Positions 43,625 through 56,640 are shown, counted from the stretch's first letter. The stretch is DNA of 64,000 nucleotides from Gigaspora rosea (GCA_003550325.1 QKWP01000216.1:226746-290745); one strand, 5' to 3'. Notes: generated by a model not told the origin, from the sequence alone. A program made the numbers and translations.

Positions 43625-44195
43625 ACTAATGCTAGCTGTATTATACAAATTACCCAGTATTAAAAGTTGAACACAGTTTAATAAAAAAATAAAACTGGTT
43701 TTAAACTTGTAATTAATAGTATAAATATATATTATTATATATATTTATTTAATGTTACACAATAAATAGGTAATTTTACCCCTGGTTAAAATTAGCAATT
43801 CTCAATAATAAAAAATAAAATTTCAAACTAAATTGCGAAAACTTGCGAAAACTTGCGATAACTTGTGAAAAACTATAAAATGTTATTTAACTAATAAATA
43901 TAAGTTATATAATGAAATTCTATCAGACAAAAAAATTTAACTATATACTAACCAGGCTGAACTATAGAAATGTAGGCCAAGGGCTAACCCACCTGCTCTC
44001 ACGGCTGATGGACTAAGGTCAGTCTATATTACTATAGCAAATTGTACTTAGCAGACATTAAATAGTACAAGTAAGTTTTTATCAGAAAAAGAAGAAATTT
44101 TGGTAGCAGCTACTGTAAACTGAAATTTAAATATAAAATTATATAGTCTTTCTAGTTAATAAAAGTGAGATTGCCAAAAAAAAATTTTTATGATA
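43625..44195. other. Noncoding AT-rich stretch
   Basis: No frame or repeat structure recognised apart from short CTTGCGAAAA direct repeats near 43845-43870. Confidence 0.4.
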
Positions 44196-44884
44196 TAAGG
44201 GGAATAGGGGTATTATGATGAACATGGGTATAATGATGAATTTGGAATATTTTATGATCCAGTGATCCAAATTGAATAATTTTTCTACTATTCAAATCTT
44301 CTCAATGAGAGGATTTGAATGGTATAAAATTTACCTAATTTTGATTACAATATCACAAGACAAAAAAGGAAATGAGTATTATAACAACTAGATATTATAA
44401 TGAACCATGGGTCATGAGAGTATTGTGAGGAACAACTTGTAATACATGTCACAAATTTTGTTAAATAAAAAAAGAAATGCTTTAGTTGGCATAAATTGCA
44501 TATTTTAGCTTTTTACAGTTGTATTATCATATTTCTTTTATAATACTACTACTATAGTAAATTTCAGTAAAAATATTTCCAATGATTGAATCGATAAGCT
44601 AACAATTCAAATCAACAAATTATTGATGGTGGTTCTAACACAAAAACTTATTGATTTAGTTATCAATTTTCCCAAATTTATGAAAACAACTGAAATGTGT
44701 TAAACGTGTCTTAGACGAGTACAATAAATCCAAGTCTTAACAATATTTATTTCTTTACCGATTTTTGTTTTTTGATTAAAAAATGTTTTTTGCTTGTCAT
44801 ATAAAGACACACTACAATTTATCACATATTTTTATTACAGTAGTATAAAATAGTAAAATCATATTATAACTTCGTAGTTTACCA

Positions 44885-47000
44885 AATATGCCAACAGTCT
44901 CTTATCTTTGCGGCTTTTGATGAATTAAAAAATCATTCTACTAATTCTAAATGCCCAAGTATTAACAGTGTTGCAAATAGCTTTGGACTCTCAGAAGCCA
45001 CTCTTTGATATACTATAAAAAATGGTAGCCCTCTTAATTGGTTTGGCCCACCACTATACTTACTAAACATAAAGAGAATCAACTTGCAAGATATTGTATC
45101 AATATACAAAAGCTTGGGTTTGGCCTAACAAGGTCTAGAGTTAATTATTGTGCAATGAAGATCTTAAAACTAAACAAGCGACCAAATCCATTTGGAGATA
45201 ATAAACCAGATCAAGATTGGTATATATGTTTTATTAGAAATCATCTCAAGCTGTCATTTCGTACTCTTCAAGAGTTATCAGAAGCATGAGCACAAAGAGC
45301 CAATGTGACTATTATAAAAGATTATTTTGAAAACTTTGTAAAATCATTAATGAGAATTCGCTTACCATTATATAGATTTGGAATATGGATGAAATGGTTT
45401 TGTACATATTCCAAAATCTGAAAAAGTTATTGCCTGAAAAGGCGCACACCAAATCCACAAAGTCACATATAGCAATAGCACTGACATATTTTAGTAGTGC
45501 CGACAATTTCAGCTGCTGGCTCATGCATACTGCCTTTATTTATTTATAAAGGTATTCATACAATCCCTAATTTATTAAAAGGCGCACCTCCTAGAACTGT
45601 TATGGGTTTCACAATACTGGGTACATACGTGAGGAGCTTTTTCAGATGTATCTAAACCATTTTACTAATTCTATTCCACCCACTCAGTTTTGTTGATACT
45701 TGATAGCCATAAAAGTCATATTAGCTATATGAGCATAGACTTTTGTTGCCAAAATAATATTCTACTTTTTGCATTAAACCAGATCATTCTTATTTTACTC
45801 ACCTAAATATTGATAATTTAAATGAAGAAAATATTATCCCTTAAACTGTAAGCAATTCCAGGCAAATTTGTCTGGAAAATTGCTATAAATATACTTATGA
45901 TCTATTTTTTTTAAAATTTAAAATATTTAATTAAAATTTTTTTTGATAATATTTAAAAATAAAGATTATATTATAGTAGTATTTAATTTTATATTATAAG
46001 AAAAAAAGTTTAAGTTGTTTATAAGCTAAAAATAGACAAATTTTGAAAAAAATTTTAGCCAAAAAAATTATTTACTAATTCTTGGCGAACTCTATAAATA
46101 TTATCTCTAGCCTCTTGTTTTTAATATATATTGTAGTTTATAAAAAGGATTACAACTTTTATTATTGCAACATTTGTGATTTACTTGTAAAAATTAAGAC
46201 TTGTATTAGAAGTAAAAATTTTTTTTATAGACGGGAACATATAAAATTTAAGAAAATCTAAAGAAAAATTTTATAGTAAAAATTTTAAAATAAAAATTTT
46301 AATCTTTTATTACTTTAAAGGTTATTAATAACTTTAAAAAATTTTCATAATAAAGTTTATAAAATATATTTTAAAGAAAATATTCTATAAATAAAGTATA
46401 CCCTATATTCTTAATAAAATTTTATTTTATTTAAAAAATTGCAAATATTTCTAAAAATTCCAGGCAAATTTGCCTGGAATACAGTTTAATGTATACTTAA
46501 AAATGAGAATAGTTTGTTAAAATCACAGGTTTTAAAATCAAGCGAAGAGCTGAAAATCTACAAAAACTCTAGATCATGCGTATTATGTTTAGTACTCAAA
46601 TATCCAGTTTCTTAAGCTCAAAATTCTCAAGTAGCATCAGATCACACAAATGTCGAAAGCCAACAGTCTACATTATCTCTTCCTAAAAAGAAAAGAAAAC
46701 GCTCACATTTGCATGTTTTTTAACCAACGAAGAGAGTTGGTAGCAGTTAAACGAGTTAAATTGAGAGGCAGAATGAAAAGCTGAAGAAATGAAACAAAGA
46801 AAGAAGGTAGCAGCTAGAAAAAAGGAATTGGCAGCCCAAAAAAATGAGTTGGCAGCCCAAAAAAGGTTGGCAAGAGCTCAGAACAAGAAAGGAACTACTC
46901 AAAAAAAAGACCGGAAACCTAATACAGAAAAAAATTTAAATCAAAAAAAAAGAAAATTTAATTTTTTTATTGTTAGATCTAAATTCATTATAATACTCCA
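44885..47000 (+). pseudogene. pogo/Tigger-like DDE transposase, decayed
   Basis: HTH region SINSVANSFGLSEATL (about 44955-45005), CENP-B-type HTH with LTRSRVNYCAMKILK ... NPFGDNKPDQDWYICFIRNH (45120-45245), first catalytic region IWNMDE (about 45372-45390), second region LILDSHKSH (about 45692-45718). The third catalytic region near 45770 is no longer clear. A basic Lys/Ala coiled tail (46789-46960) lies beyond the MITE. Several stops (e.g. TGA at 45007-45009 and 45287-45289) and frame changes after 45320 make it dead. Confidence 0.75.
45837..46493. mobile_element. TA-flanked MITE copy 1 (family with CAGGCAAATTTGCCTG ends)
   Basis: Begins TCCCTTAAACTGTA, with a subterminal CCAGGCAAATTTGTCTGG palindrome; the right end mirrors it (CCAGGCAAATTTGCCTGG ... 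TACAGTTTAA). TA on both sides. The interior (46120-46290) is nearly the same as 52840-52990 of copy 2. Noncoding. Confidence 0.85.
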
Positions 47001-47203
47001 TTTGTTTGAAATTTCAGATTTAAAATGTATTGCACAAGATAATGATCTTTTTTTTACTTCTGATTATTATACAGTTTTTTTTAACAGGTATATTTTTGGA
47101 TGCGATGAATTAATTGGTATAAAGATTTAAAAGATTTATATGGGTTAATAAAAGTTTTTATAGTAGAGACTTTAAATTCATCATAATACCCCTGTCTCCC
47201 TTA

Positions 47204-48766
47204 GAGGCTTCCAGAAATCAGCTGATTTCAGGGGTGGGTGGGTCAGCTAAAGTATCAGGTATAATTCTGGCCAAAGTTACAAAATTATTTTTGACCAAAA
47301 TTATAGATTTATTAACAATATTTGATAATTAATAACTTTTAATTTACTGGATCAAATTTAATAATTTAACTACCAAATGATCCTCTCAATGAGATGATTT
47401 TAGCAAGCCAAAATTATTAAAATCTAATCACTTAATACTAAGATTAGTATAGATATATGTTACTATAAAAGTTTTATAATTTATTAAAAAATTATAAACC
47501 ATTTATTTTTCTGAGCATTTGATTGGTTAAGATTTAATAATAATATAATATATATGGGGTAAGCCAGTAGAAAAAGGACAAATTTTTTTTAAGTAAAAGT
47601 TTTCTTAACATTAAACTTAAATATCTCAACAACTATTTTAATAAATTTAATAAATTTTTTTTTATTTTAATTCTATATAATTTCAAATTAAAATAAAAAA
47701 TTTTTAGCAAATTTGATCAAATAGTTGTCAAGATATTTTAATTTAAAAATTTAAAAAAATTTACTAAAAATAATTTGTCCCTTTTCTACTAACTCATCAC
47801 CATATATTAAATATTGAATAACTTGTGATCTACAGGTCTTTTTTGGATGTTTCAACTAACAAAATGTTCATCTCAATGAGACAATTCTAACAAGCCAAAA
47901 TCATCCAAACCCAATCACAGAATTCCAAGATCGTTCAACTTTTGTATAATTTTAATTGTAATTTTTAAAATTACTAAGTAAATTTTTTTAATATTAAATA
48001 ACTTTTGACCACTAGTCCATTTTGGATGATTTAGCTACCAAAATATTTATCTTAGTGAGATAATTCTAATGAGCCCAAAATCATTAAATTCTAATTACAG
48101 GATCCCAAGATCAACAAAGATTTGTATCATATATAATTATATATAGTACATATTGGACTATTTAAGGAATTGTTAATAACTTTTGATATACTAGTCCATT
48201 TTGGATAATTTAACTACCAAAAACCCATTAGATTTATAGAAAAGTCATTACACTAATTTTTAATGATCTTGTGATTCTGTGATTAGATTTTAAATTTTGG
48301 GCTCATTAGAATCGTTTTATTAAGATGAACATTTTGGTAGTTAAATTATTCAGAACGGACCAGTGGTTCAAGAGTTATTTACTATTAAAGATATTTACAT
48401 AGGAATTCTAAAAACACTATTAAAATCTTACAAAATTTGATCATTTACAGGATTCTGTCATTGAATTTTAGCGATTTTGGACTTGTTAGAATCGTCTTAT
48501 TGAGATGAACATGTTGGTAGTTAAATCATCCAAAATGAACTGGTAGATCAAAAGTTATTAGCAATTCCTTAAATTGGCCTATATGAAACTTTAATTTAAT
48601 TATTAATTGTTTATAAAATACAATTTTTGTCGATCTTGGAATCCTGTGATTAAAATTTAATGATTTTGGGCTTATTAGAATCGTTTCACTGAGGTGAACA
48701 TTTTGGTTATTAAATCATTAAAAATGGACTGTTAGATCAAAAATTATTTAATATTAAATTTCTATA
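47204..48766. repeat. Repeat modules, partial GGCTTCCAGAAAT-family element
   Basis: Starts right beside the pogo element with GAGGCTTCCAGAAATC and GGTGGGTGGG, like the ends of the element at 56641-57578. It holds at least five copies, in both orientations, of a module with TTGGATGATTTAACTACCAA, CATCTCAATGAGACGATTCT and CCAAGATCG. The right end is lost or hidden by the next insertion. Confidence 0.6.
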
Positions 48767-50236
48767 TGGTCCAGTGCAAAAACATTTGTACACCAAATTT
48801 AAACCATTTTTTTGCTACAATTAAAAATTTATAAATTATTAATAGTTTATATAAATTTTTTTTATTTTTCAATTAATAAAAAAAGTTGGGTTGAAAAAAA
48901 ATTACATATTTGCTATTTTTAGACCAAATATGCAGTGTAACATGCTTATATTACGCAAGCGCCTTGGTGTGCATATAATAAATATACTGTATAATTTTTA
49001 TTAAATTTGAATTACAAGTTATAGAGAAATTAAGCTTCAAAGTTATTCAATTCAATTTAAAAAATTTGTCAAAAATAGTATAGTTTAATTTAAAATCTAT
49101 ATACTGAGCTAAGTTTTCAAAATTATAAAATAAAAGCAAAATCATAAATTCTATTAAATGATATCTTTCAAATAAAAAAAGTTTAATTGCTGACCTGGAT
49201 AAGATTGGCAGAATTTCTATATTAGAAATTGGGGTAAAATTCCTATGATGTTAATTATATGCTAAAATCTGANNNNNNNNNNNNNNNNNNNNNNNNNNNN
49301 NNNNNNNNNNNNNNNNNNNNNNNNNNNNNNNNNNNNNNNNNNNNNNNNNNNNNNNNNNNNNNNNNNNNNNNNNNNNNNNNNNNNNNNNNNNNNNNNNNNN
49401 NNNNNNNNNNNNNNNNNNNNNNNNNNNNNNNNNNNNNNNNNNNNNNNNNNNNNNNNNNNNNNNNNNNNNNNNNNNNNNNNNNNNNNNNNNNNNNNNNNNN
49501 NNNNNNNNNNNNNNNNNNNNNNNNNNNNNNNNNNNNNNNNNNNNNNNNNNNNNNNNNNNNNNNNNNNNNNNNNNNNNNNNNNNNNNNNNNNNNNNNNNNN
49601 NNNNNNNNNNNNNNNNNNNNNNNNNNNNNNNNNNNNNNNNNNNNNNNNNNNNNNNNNNNNNNNNNNNNNNNNNNNNNNNNNNNNNNNNNNNNNNNNNNNN
49701 NNNNNNNNNNNNNNNNNNNNNNNNNNNNNNNNNNNNNNNNNNNNNNNNNNNNNNNNNNNNNNNNNNNNNNNNNNNNNNNNNNNNNNNNNNNNNNNNNNNN
49801 NNNNNNNNNNNNNNNNNNNNNNNNNNNNNNNNNNNNNNNNNNNNNNNNNNNNNNNNNNNNNNNNNNNNNNNNNNNNNNNNNNNNNNNNNNNNNNNNNNNN
49901 NNNNNNNNNNNNNNNNNNNNNNNNNNNNNNNNNNNNNNNNNNNNNNNNNNNNNNNNNNNNNNNNNNNNNNNNNNNNNNNNNNNNNNNNNNNNNNNNNNNN
50001 NNNNNNNNNNNNNNNNNNNNNNNNNNTTTTTGACAAATTTTTTTAAATTGATAAATATTGAAAAAAGTTGCTATTAATAAAATATTTTATTTTCTATATA
50101 AAATAATCAAATAAAAGCTATAATAAACTTTTCTATAATCTAAAAATTATATTTTTTTAAAAAAATTATTAAGTTTATATGCAAAAAAATTTTTTATTAA
50201 TTTTTATTTGGTGTACAAATGTTTTTCACCGGACTA
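48767..50236. mobile_element. TA-flanked element around the assembly gap (Tc1/mariner-like ends)
   Basis: Ends TGGTCCAGTGCAAAAACATT on the left and TAGTCCGGTGAAAAACATT on the right (reversed), both continuing TTGTACACCAAAT, flanked by TA. The middle is unsequenced, so a transposase cannot be excluded. Confidence 0.65.
49273..50026. other. Assembly gap (754 N)
   Basis: Run of N. The frames across it are meaningless. Confidence 1.
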
Positions 50237-50399
50237 TATATATAATATTATATATATAAATATATATACCAGGAACGTAGTTATACAAATTAATGGAGTG
50301 TATGGTTACCTGCCATCTAGAATAGCATTCACAAATCTTGCATTTGATTGGACTGTAATTTTATATGTCAATCTGCTATGCTGGTGTAATATAGTTTTA

Positions 50400-50835
50400 C
50401 TGTTCATGTGGTGTTTTATATGCTCAACTTTTTCTATTTTTAGTTAGTATTGTTATTTTATTGTAATTTATTTCTTATTTTAGCATATTTAGTAGCATAG
50501 TCGGGTGATTGAATCTCCAAATGGGTGATCAAAGCCCTAAACAGATGATCAAATCTCCAAACTAGTAATAAATCTCCAGACAGGTGAACAATTATTCATT
50601 TGGAGATTTGATCACCCGTTTGGAGATTTGAATTTCCAAACGAATTAAAGCTCCTATATGAATTAAAAATATATAAAAGTTTGGTTTTAGCTTATAGAGG
50701 AAGAACAAGTAGAGTTGTAGATAGTATTTCTGTAATAATCCAATGTATTGATTTAAATTAATAAAGAGGACCCTTATATCCGTAATTATGTGTGTTAGTT
50801 ATTGTTTTAAACCATTTAACCTTAATCACAATAAC
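50400..50835 (+). repeat. Possible solo LTR or promoter-like repeat
   Basis: Short direct and inverted copies of GATCAAATCTCCAAAC and GGTGATCAAA (50505-50640) are followed by a TATA-like AAAATATATAAAAG (50667), then AATAAAGAGG (50759). This order resembles U3-R of an LTR, but the ends are not defined. Confidence 0.3.
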
Positions 50836-51249
50836 CTTAATCACAATTTGTTTATGATCGAACTAAACTAGCCCAATGTCATCAAGCTATTCCAACCAAT
50901 CGTAATACCAGATTTGGTATTTATGTTATTCTGAGAATGCAGTAAAGGTAGTGACATATATTACGTAATATCATTTTACTATACCCCCTACTCCCCTTTT
51001 CCCTACATAAGATAAATTTTATTGGCTATTATGAACTTTTATATTTAACGTAAGATTTCAGAGACCCCCTTCCCCCCTAAAATATTATATAATATCTGTC
51101 TCCACCCTAATATATATCATATGGTAGAACGAAATTAGGTAAAATATTCTCTATCACTATTAGGCTGCTTTAAGATTCAAATTGTATTTATTGTGATCTA
51201 TTTCGATTTTATTGAGTTTTTATTTGACATTCTATTCAGTAGCATCAAC

Positions 51250-51610
51250 TCACCAAAAATTACTTTACAGACAACTTTAGTTCGCAGAAAATTTAATTAT
51301 AGGTAAGATTATTTTACAATCAATTATTCACAAACAAATTTGTTTTATTGGCAGTTATTTCAATAACATCAGACTTTACAGACAAATTAATTCTAGTCAT
51401 TGTCATCAGAATTAAGCTTAAATTTACTGTAAATTCTCGAAATAGTGGGCATGGATATTGTTTTGAGAATTTACAGTAGAGCTGTTGCAATTTATGAAGA
51501 AATTGTTGGCTAAATATATTGGCAACAAAATGATTTTGTCTGTGAATTAACAGTAACCATTTGTAGATAATCTTGTCTGTAAATTGATTGTCTATGAACT
51601 AAGTTTATAG
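51250..51610. repeat. Imperfect foldback
   Basis: Inverted words around the hairpin CTGTAAATTCTC / GAGAATTTACAG (51429-51477); outer arms with TTTACAGACAA / TTGTCTGTAAA. Noncoding. Confidence 0.45.
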
Positions 51611-51903
51611 TTAATGATTTAATATGAAATGTATAACAAAGCGAAAAGTACAAAGATAGAATGAAAATAAATTCAAACAGCTTATTTGGTAATATAGTCG
51701 GCTAGAATTATGACAAGTATTAAAATGTTGGGCAACGGTATTGTGATTATCGATCACTGTAACAAAGATGATTTTATTAGTAGAATTTAAGAGTTTATTT
51801 TAGTACAATAAAAAAAGTAAAATTAGAGAATTATAAGTGTTATACAATATATGTAATCGCAAAATTAATATAAATAGAAAGAGCAAAAGTTAGTCTTTTG
51901 ACT

Positions 51904-52050
51904 GTAACAAATAAAGTGAAGAGAAGTGTATAGTAACAAATAAAGAGAAGAGAAGCGTATAGTAACAAATAAAGAGAAAGAAGCGTATAGTAACAAATAA
52001 AGAGAAGAGAAGCATATAGTAACAAATAAAAAGAAAAGAAGCATATAGTA
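51904..52050 (+). repeat. Minisatellite, 5 copies of about 29 bp
   Basis: GTAACAAATAAAGAGAAGAG followed by AAGCGTATA, repeated five times with small changes. Confidence 0.85.
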
Positions 52051-52299
52051 AAGATACTTTATGCTAAAAGTTGTTTCAGTGTATATCTTGTTCCAAGTGA
52101 GACATTTATAAATTGATAACCAGTTGAGCAAAATAACAGTTTATATCATGTTCCTGGTTTTAGCATGACTGCATTGTGCAACTACTCTAATTTATATATA
52201 TTATATATATTATATTATATATAGGACCTGATAATTGCTCTACCCCATTCCCTAAAAAATCAGCTGATAAATGGTGCTCCCTAGGGTTCCAAAGTTTAG

Positions 52300-52475
52300 T
52301 TCAGTTCAATAGAGGTTCAGGTTCAGGTTCAATGAACCTGAACCTAAACCTAAACCTGCTCTAAAAGTTCAATACTGAACTAAACCTGAACTTAAAATTA
52401 TTGAATATGAACCTGAACCTGAACTTAAAAAAAGTTCAGTTCAGGTTCAGTTCAAGGTTCATGAACATGTTCAGG
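52300..52475. repeat. GGTTCA-type microsatellite in both orientations
   Basis: AGGTTCAGGTTCAGGTTCA turns into TGAACCTGAACCTAAACC and back several times over 170 bp, so the stretch can fold on itself. Confidence 0.8.
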
Positions 52476-52481
52476 TTTATA

Positions 52482-53656
52482 AGGGGGCATCCATAAATAA
52501 CTTTATGTACCCCCTCATAGTAGTGCTTGACCCCCCCTCTACTATCCCTTAGATTGTAGTAGAACACAGGCAAATTTGCCTGCGTTTTTGCACTTTTTTA
52601 GCTCTAATTTACTTTTTTAAAATACTAAAATAATTAAATAAAACTTTGTACAATTATATTTGAAAATAAGGATTACTTTTTTGCAAAATTAGTTTTTATA
52701 TTATAAGAAAATAAATTATAGTTACATATAAGCTGAAAATAGATAATTTTAAGAAAAAATTTTTTTAAAAAATTTTATTACAATTTTTCTGCGATCTTAT
52801 TTAGTTTTAGTTTTAGAACTATAGTTCTTAAGACAATATTGTAGTTTATATAAAGGATGACAACTTTCATTATTGCAACTTTAATGATTTACTTGTAAAA
52901 ATTAAGACTTGTATTAGAAGTAAAGATTTTTTTTATAGACGGGAACATATAAAATTTGAAAAAATCTAAAGAAAAATTTTAATAGTAAAAATGCCAATAC
53001 AAGAACTTTAAACATTTATTATATTAAAGTTTTCTAATGATTTTAAAAAAATTTTATAACAAAGTTACTAAAACAAAACTTAAAGAATATTTTTTACTTA
53101 GAAAAGATATGGCTAAAATCAATATTTAAAATTTTATTAAAAATTTTAAAATATGCAGTCAAATTTGCCTGTGTTACAATCTAAGGGATATATAAAATTT
53201 TTTTAGAATCTGTATGTTTATATATAAAATTTTACAAAAACTTGAATATATTGTGACACAGTGATCCGATTTGGATGATTTAGATACCATTCGATTTGTC
53301 TCAGTGAGTGAAAACAATGATACCAAAATCATTTCATTTGGATCACTGGATCAATAGTTATTTACCAAAACTATTGGTTTTATAATAATTTTATAAAAAA
53401 ACATAATAACCAATAGTATATAGCTAATAAAATTTGATCCAGTGATCCAAATGAAATGTAATTAGTACCATTTGACACCTCTCACCGAGACGAATCGAAT
53501 AGTAACAAAATTATTAAATTTGAACTACTGGTTCAATTTTTAGCCAATTTTTTCTAAAAAATTATGTTATATTTTTTTGATCCCCTCTTACATATTGAGA
53601 AAAACGTTATCGTTCATCCAACCCCCTTTTGTATAATGTTATTTATGGATGCCGCC
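52482..53656. mobile_element. DNA transposon remnant with GGCATCCATAAATAAC ends
   Basis: Left AGGGGGCATCCATAAATAAC, right (reversed) GGCGGCATCCATAAATAAC, TA on both sides. The core without the nested MITE is about 530 bp and noncoding; 53250-53540 has two inverted copies of a GATCCAGTGATCC/TGGATGATTTAG module related to that at 47.3-48.8 kb. Confidence 0.75.
52545..53188. mobile_element. TA-flanked MITE copy 2 (nested)
   Basis: TCCCTTAGATTGTA ends with subterminal ACAGGCAAATTTGCCTG; TA at 52543-52544 and 53189-53190. Same family as 45837-46493; nested within 52482-53656. Confidence 0.85.
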
Positions 53657-53693
53657 TAATATATGCACATATTTACCTAAATCACAAAGTTAG

Positions 53694-53783
53694 AATTAGT
53701 AAAATTTAGAGAATCATAGAAATTTGTATAATTTTATTAATAAAATTATACAAATTTCTATGATTCTCTAAATTTTACTAATT
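53694..53783. repeat. Near-perfect 90-bp palindrome (AATTAGTAAAATTTAGAGAA family)
   Basis: Both arms match base for base around an ATTTTATTAATAAAAT centre. Related copies at 58275-58375, 58575-58620 and 63930-63990. Confidence 0.85.
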
Positions 53784-54329
53784 GATCAAACTTCTTGATC
53801 TACATCAAAAAATTTTTTGGGTTCAGATCTGTGCAGATTTCTAAAAAAAAAACAATAATTAAAAATTTGCGAAGATCTGCAACCCCACAACTATACTTAA
53901 AGAATTTTTTTTTGTAAATTCTGCGAAGATTTTTAAAAATGCATAAATCTGCACAAACTAGAGGTGTAATAGCCAAAAGCAAATAAAAATAAATTACTAT
54001 ATGCTCATTTAAATATTAAATACTAGCTAAATTTTCATACATTAAAAGAATATATTTGAATATTTATACTATATTTTAACAATGTAATTTATAATTATTT
54101 TATTACAAATATATAATATAATAATAATACATGTAATATAAAAAAAATAACTAAATAAAAAGTGAATAAAAATAAATAACTATATGCTTCGCCTAAATAT
54201 TAAATACTATCTAAATTTCATACATTGAAAGAATACATTCGAATATTCATATATATTTTAACAATAAAATTAATAATTTTCCACATAGAACATATTTACA
54301 TTTGTTTTTTGGCAATAGAAGGAATCTGG

Positions 54330-54850
54330 TCGGTTGTCTTGTTTAATCTGGGTTCCTGAATCTCTATTGCGGCACCATTGTTTCAACTTCAATTCCCTAA
54401 TAAAAAATGAACCTACAAGAAAATTGTTAGTAAAAACAAAAAAAATAATCAAAAAACAAAAAAAAACAACTTTTTGTACCAGTTCTAGGTCTCGAATCTC
54501 TATTTCTGGTGCCATTTCAATACCCAATGAAACACGAATCTACAAGAAAAAAATTGTTAGTAAAAATGAAAAAAATAACTAAAAAACAAAAAGAACAACA
54601 AAAAAGATCTAATACTTATCTTTTAGTACTGGTTCCTGTTCTTGAATCTCTCTAGTTCTTGAATTTCCATCCCGACGCCATACCAATACCCCAACGAAAC
54701 ACAAATCTACAAGAAGAAAATTGTTAGTAAAAACAAAAAAACAAGTAAAAAACAAAAAGAACAACAAAATAGAACCAGTACTTATCTTCTTGTACTAGTC
54801 CCGGTTCTCGAATTTCATTCTGACAGCATTTCAACTTACATGCTTCCACC
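54330..54850 (-). repeat. Tandem exon-like cassettes, about 130-166 bp
   Basis: Three to four copies. On the minus strand each has a T-rich tract ending CTTGTAG, then about 60 bases reading like MAPEIEIRDLEL in the best copy, then GTAC and A/T-rich sequence. This looks like a duplicated small exon with its introns, or a simple tandem repeat that mimics one. Confidence 0.45.
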
Positions 54851-55380
54851 TGGTATTTTAACGAAGCCAAAAAGATAGGAGTATTATTAAAAGTTTAAAT
54901 AAAAAATAAAACGAATAAAAAGCAATAAATAAAATTACAAAAAAAAACTTACTAGTAGATTGTAAAAAAAGATCTAGATCCGCAAATAATTTAAATAATT
55001 TATAAAATAAAAAAAAATTTAAAATAAATAAATTAAAAAAAATTTACAGTAAACAAATAAAAAAAAATGAAAACGTTAAAAAAAATTAAAAAAAATTATA
55101 ATAAAATATTAAAAAAATAACTTCAGTTAAAAAAATAATTTAAAAAAAATAAAAACTGTTTAAAAAAAAAAATTAAAAAAATTATATAAAATTATAAAAA
55201 ATAAATTAAAAAAATTAAAAATTAAAAAAAAAAACAAGAAAAAATAATTAAAATAAAAAAATAAAAAAATTTTAAAATGAATAAATTAAAAAAATCGTCA
55301 AAAAAGTTAAAAAAAAACTAAAATTATTAAAAAAAAATAATTTAAAAAAAAATTTAAAAGTAATTAATAAATAAAAATAA

Positions 55381-55887
55381 GGGTAGAGTACACTATTTGC
55401 AAATTATATATAAAACAAATGGTAAAATTTTTTTCTTTTTAAAATTAAAAAATATTATATTAAGTAAACTACTTTAATTTCTAAAAAAAATTGTAGAATA
55501 GGTTTTTCTGATTCTAACGGTAGTAAAATTATTAAAATTGGTTAAATCCTCACAGAGAAACACATGTTTAAAGATTGGGTATTACAAATTGGTTACAAAA
55601 ATCATATGATATAAACCAATCAGGATCATTGATTTTGTATTACCACAGAGAATTTGGGGTCACCACAGAGAACTTTATGATATATAAATATAGGTTTTTT
55701 TAAATAGTACAAGCGTTTAAAGTTTCACTACTATAAAAGGAAGGATTTGATCTATGCGCCACCAATTTTTGACTAAAATTGATTGCAATTTAAAAAATTT
55801 TTATATGTGGCGTTTTTGTAATACCTATGTAAATTTTTTTCGTACATCAATTTTATATGAAAATAATCAACATTGGACTCTACCCTT
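55381..55887. mobile_element. MITE-like insertion, about 505 bp
   Basis: Starts GGGTAGAGTACACT and ends with the inverted AGTCCAATGTT partner (GGACTCTACCC). AAATAAAAATAA occurs on both sides, but the A-rich context makes that weak evidence of a target duplication. Noncoding. Confidence 0.5.
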
Positions 55888-56198
55888 AAATAAAAATAAA
55901 AAAAAGTTAAAAAAACAGTAAAGTTAAAAATGAAAAAATTCAAAAAAAGAAAAAGTTAAAAATAAAAAAACTGGTAAAAGTTAAAAATAAAAAAAACTGG
56001 TAAAGTTAAAAATACATACCTGTATAAAAAAAAATATGGTACTTAAAAAAAAAAACAATAAAAAAAACATTTTGAAAAATAAAAAATAATAAACAATAAA
56101 AAAAAAATTTAAAATAAAAAAATAAAAATGAATAAATTAATTAATTAAAAAAAATGCTAAAAAAACAATAAATTATTTAAAAAAAGAATATTTCTAAT

Positions 56199-56531
56199 TT
56201 ACACCACAGGTGATTATTACCTGTAGTCAATTTGCCAATTAAAATTCAGGATCAGATATAACATGTAAATCAATTTTTGTATAAAAAAACAAAGCAATTT
56301 TTAAAAAATTGCTAAAATTGCTTCTAACCTAAAACCTTGTCTATAAAATTACTTTTTTTTATTCAAAAAAAAATTCCTTGCTAAATTTTACTATATATAA
56401 ATCTCTATTCTAATCTTTAGCCTTTACCCTTACCCTAATATTAAAAAATAACTTTTATTTAATAAAACTTGTTTATTTGTATTTTTATTTATTTATTTAA
56501 ATTACAGGTGATAATCACCTGTAGTGGACAT
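56199..56531. mobile_element. MITE with CACAGGTGATTATNACCTGT ends
   Basis: CACAGGTGATTATTACCTGT at the left and TACAGGTGATAATCACCTGT at the right are each palindromic and inverted to each other. 333 bp, AT-rich, noncoding. Confidence 0.6.
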
Positions 56532-56640
56532 TAGTTATTTTCTTAAAAAAAACTGAAAAAAAATAAAAAAAACATTTGCAAAAAAAAAAAGAAATTCGAA
56601 AAAAAAGAATAAAAAAAATGGTTATTAAGTAATAATAATA

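Larger units (their letters stand above)
44198..47201 (+). mobile_element. pogo/Tigger-like Tc1/mariner element, with nested MITE
   Basis: Terminal inverted repeats AGGGGAATAGGGGTATTATG and AGGGAGACAGGGGTATTATG (right end reversed), TA on both sides (44196-44197, 47202-47203). Without the nested 657-bp MITE the element is about 2.35 kb, usual for pogo. It contains the broken transposase described at 44885-47000. Confidence 0.85.
54880..56640. other. A-rich low-complexity tract
   Basis: About 1.7 kb made mostly of AAATAAAA-like sequence on the plus strand, no gene. Two MITE-like insertions stand out at 55381-55887 and 56199-56531. Confidence 0.8.

Noticed and set aside
49251-50077. Long open frames across 49251-50077
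   Set aside because: They consist of N and only reflect the assembly gap.
50523-50640. CRISPR-like array (repeated ATCTCCAAA words)
   Set aside because: The repeats are short, irregular and in both orientations with no spacers; the organism is eukaryotic.
51840-52131. Minus-strand hydrophobic frames
   Set aside because: They are translations of the 29-bp minisatellite.
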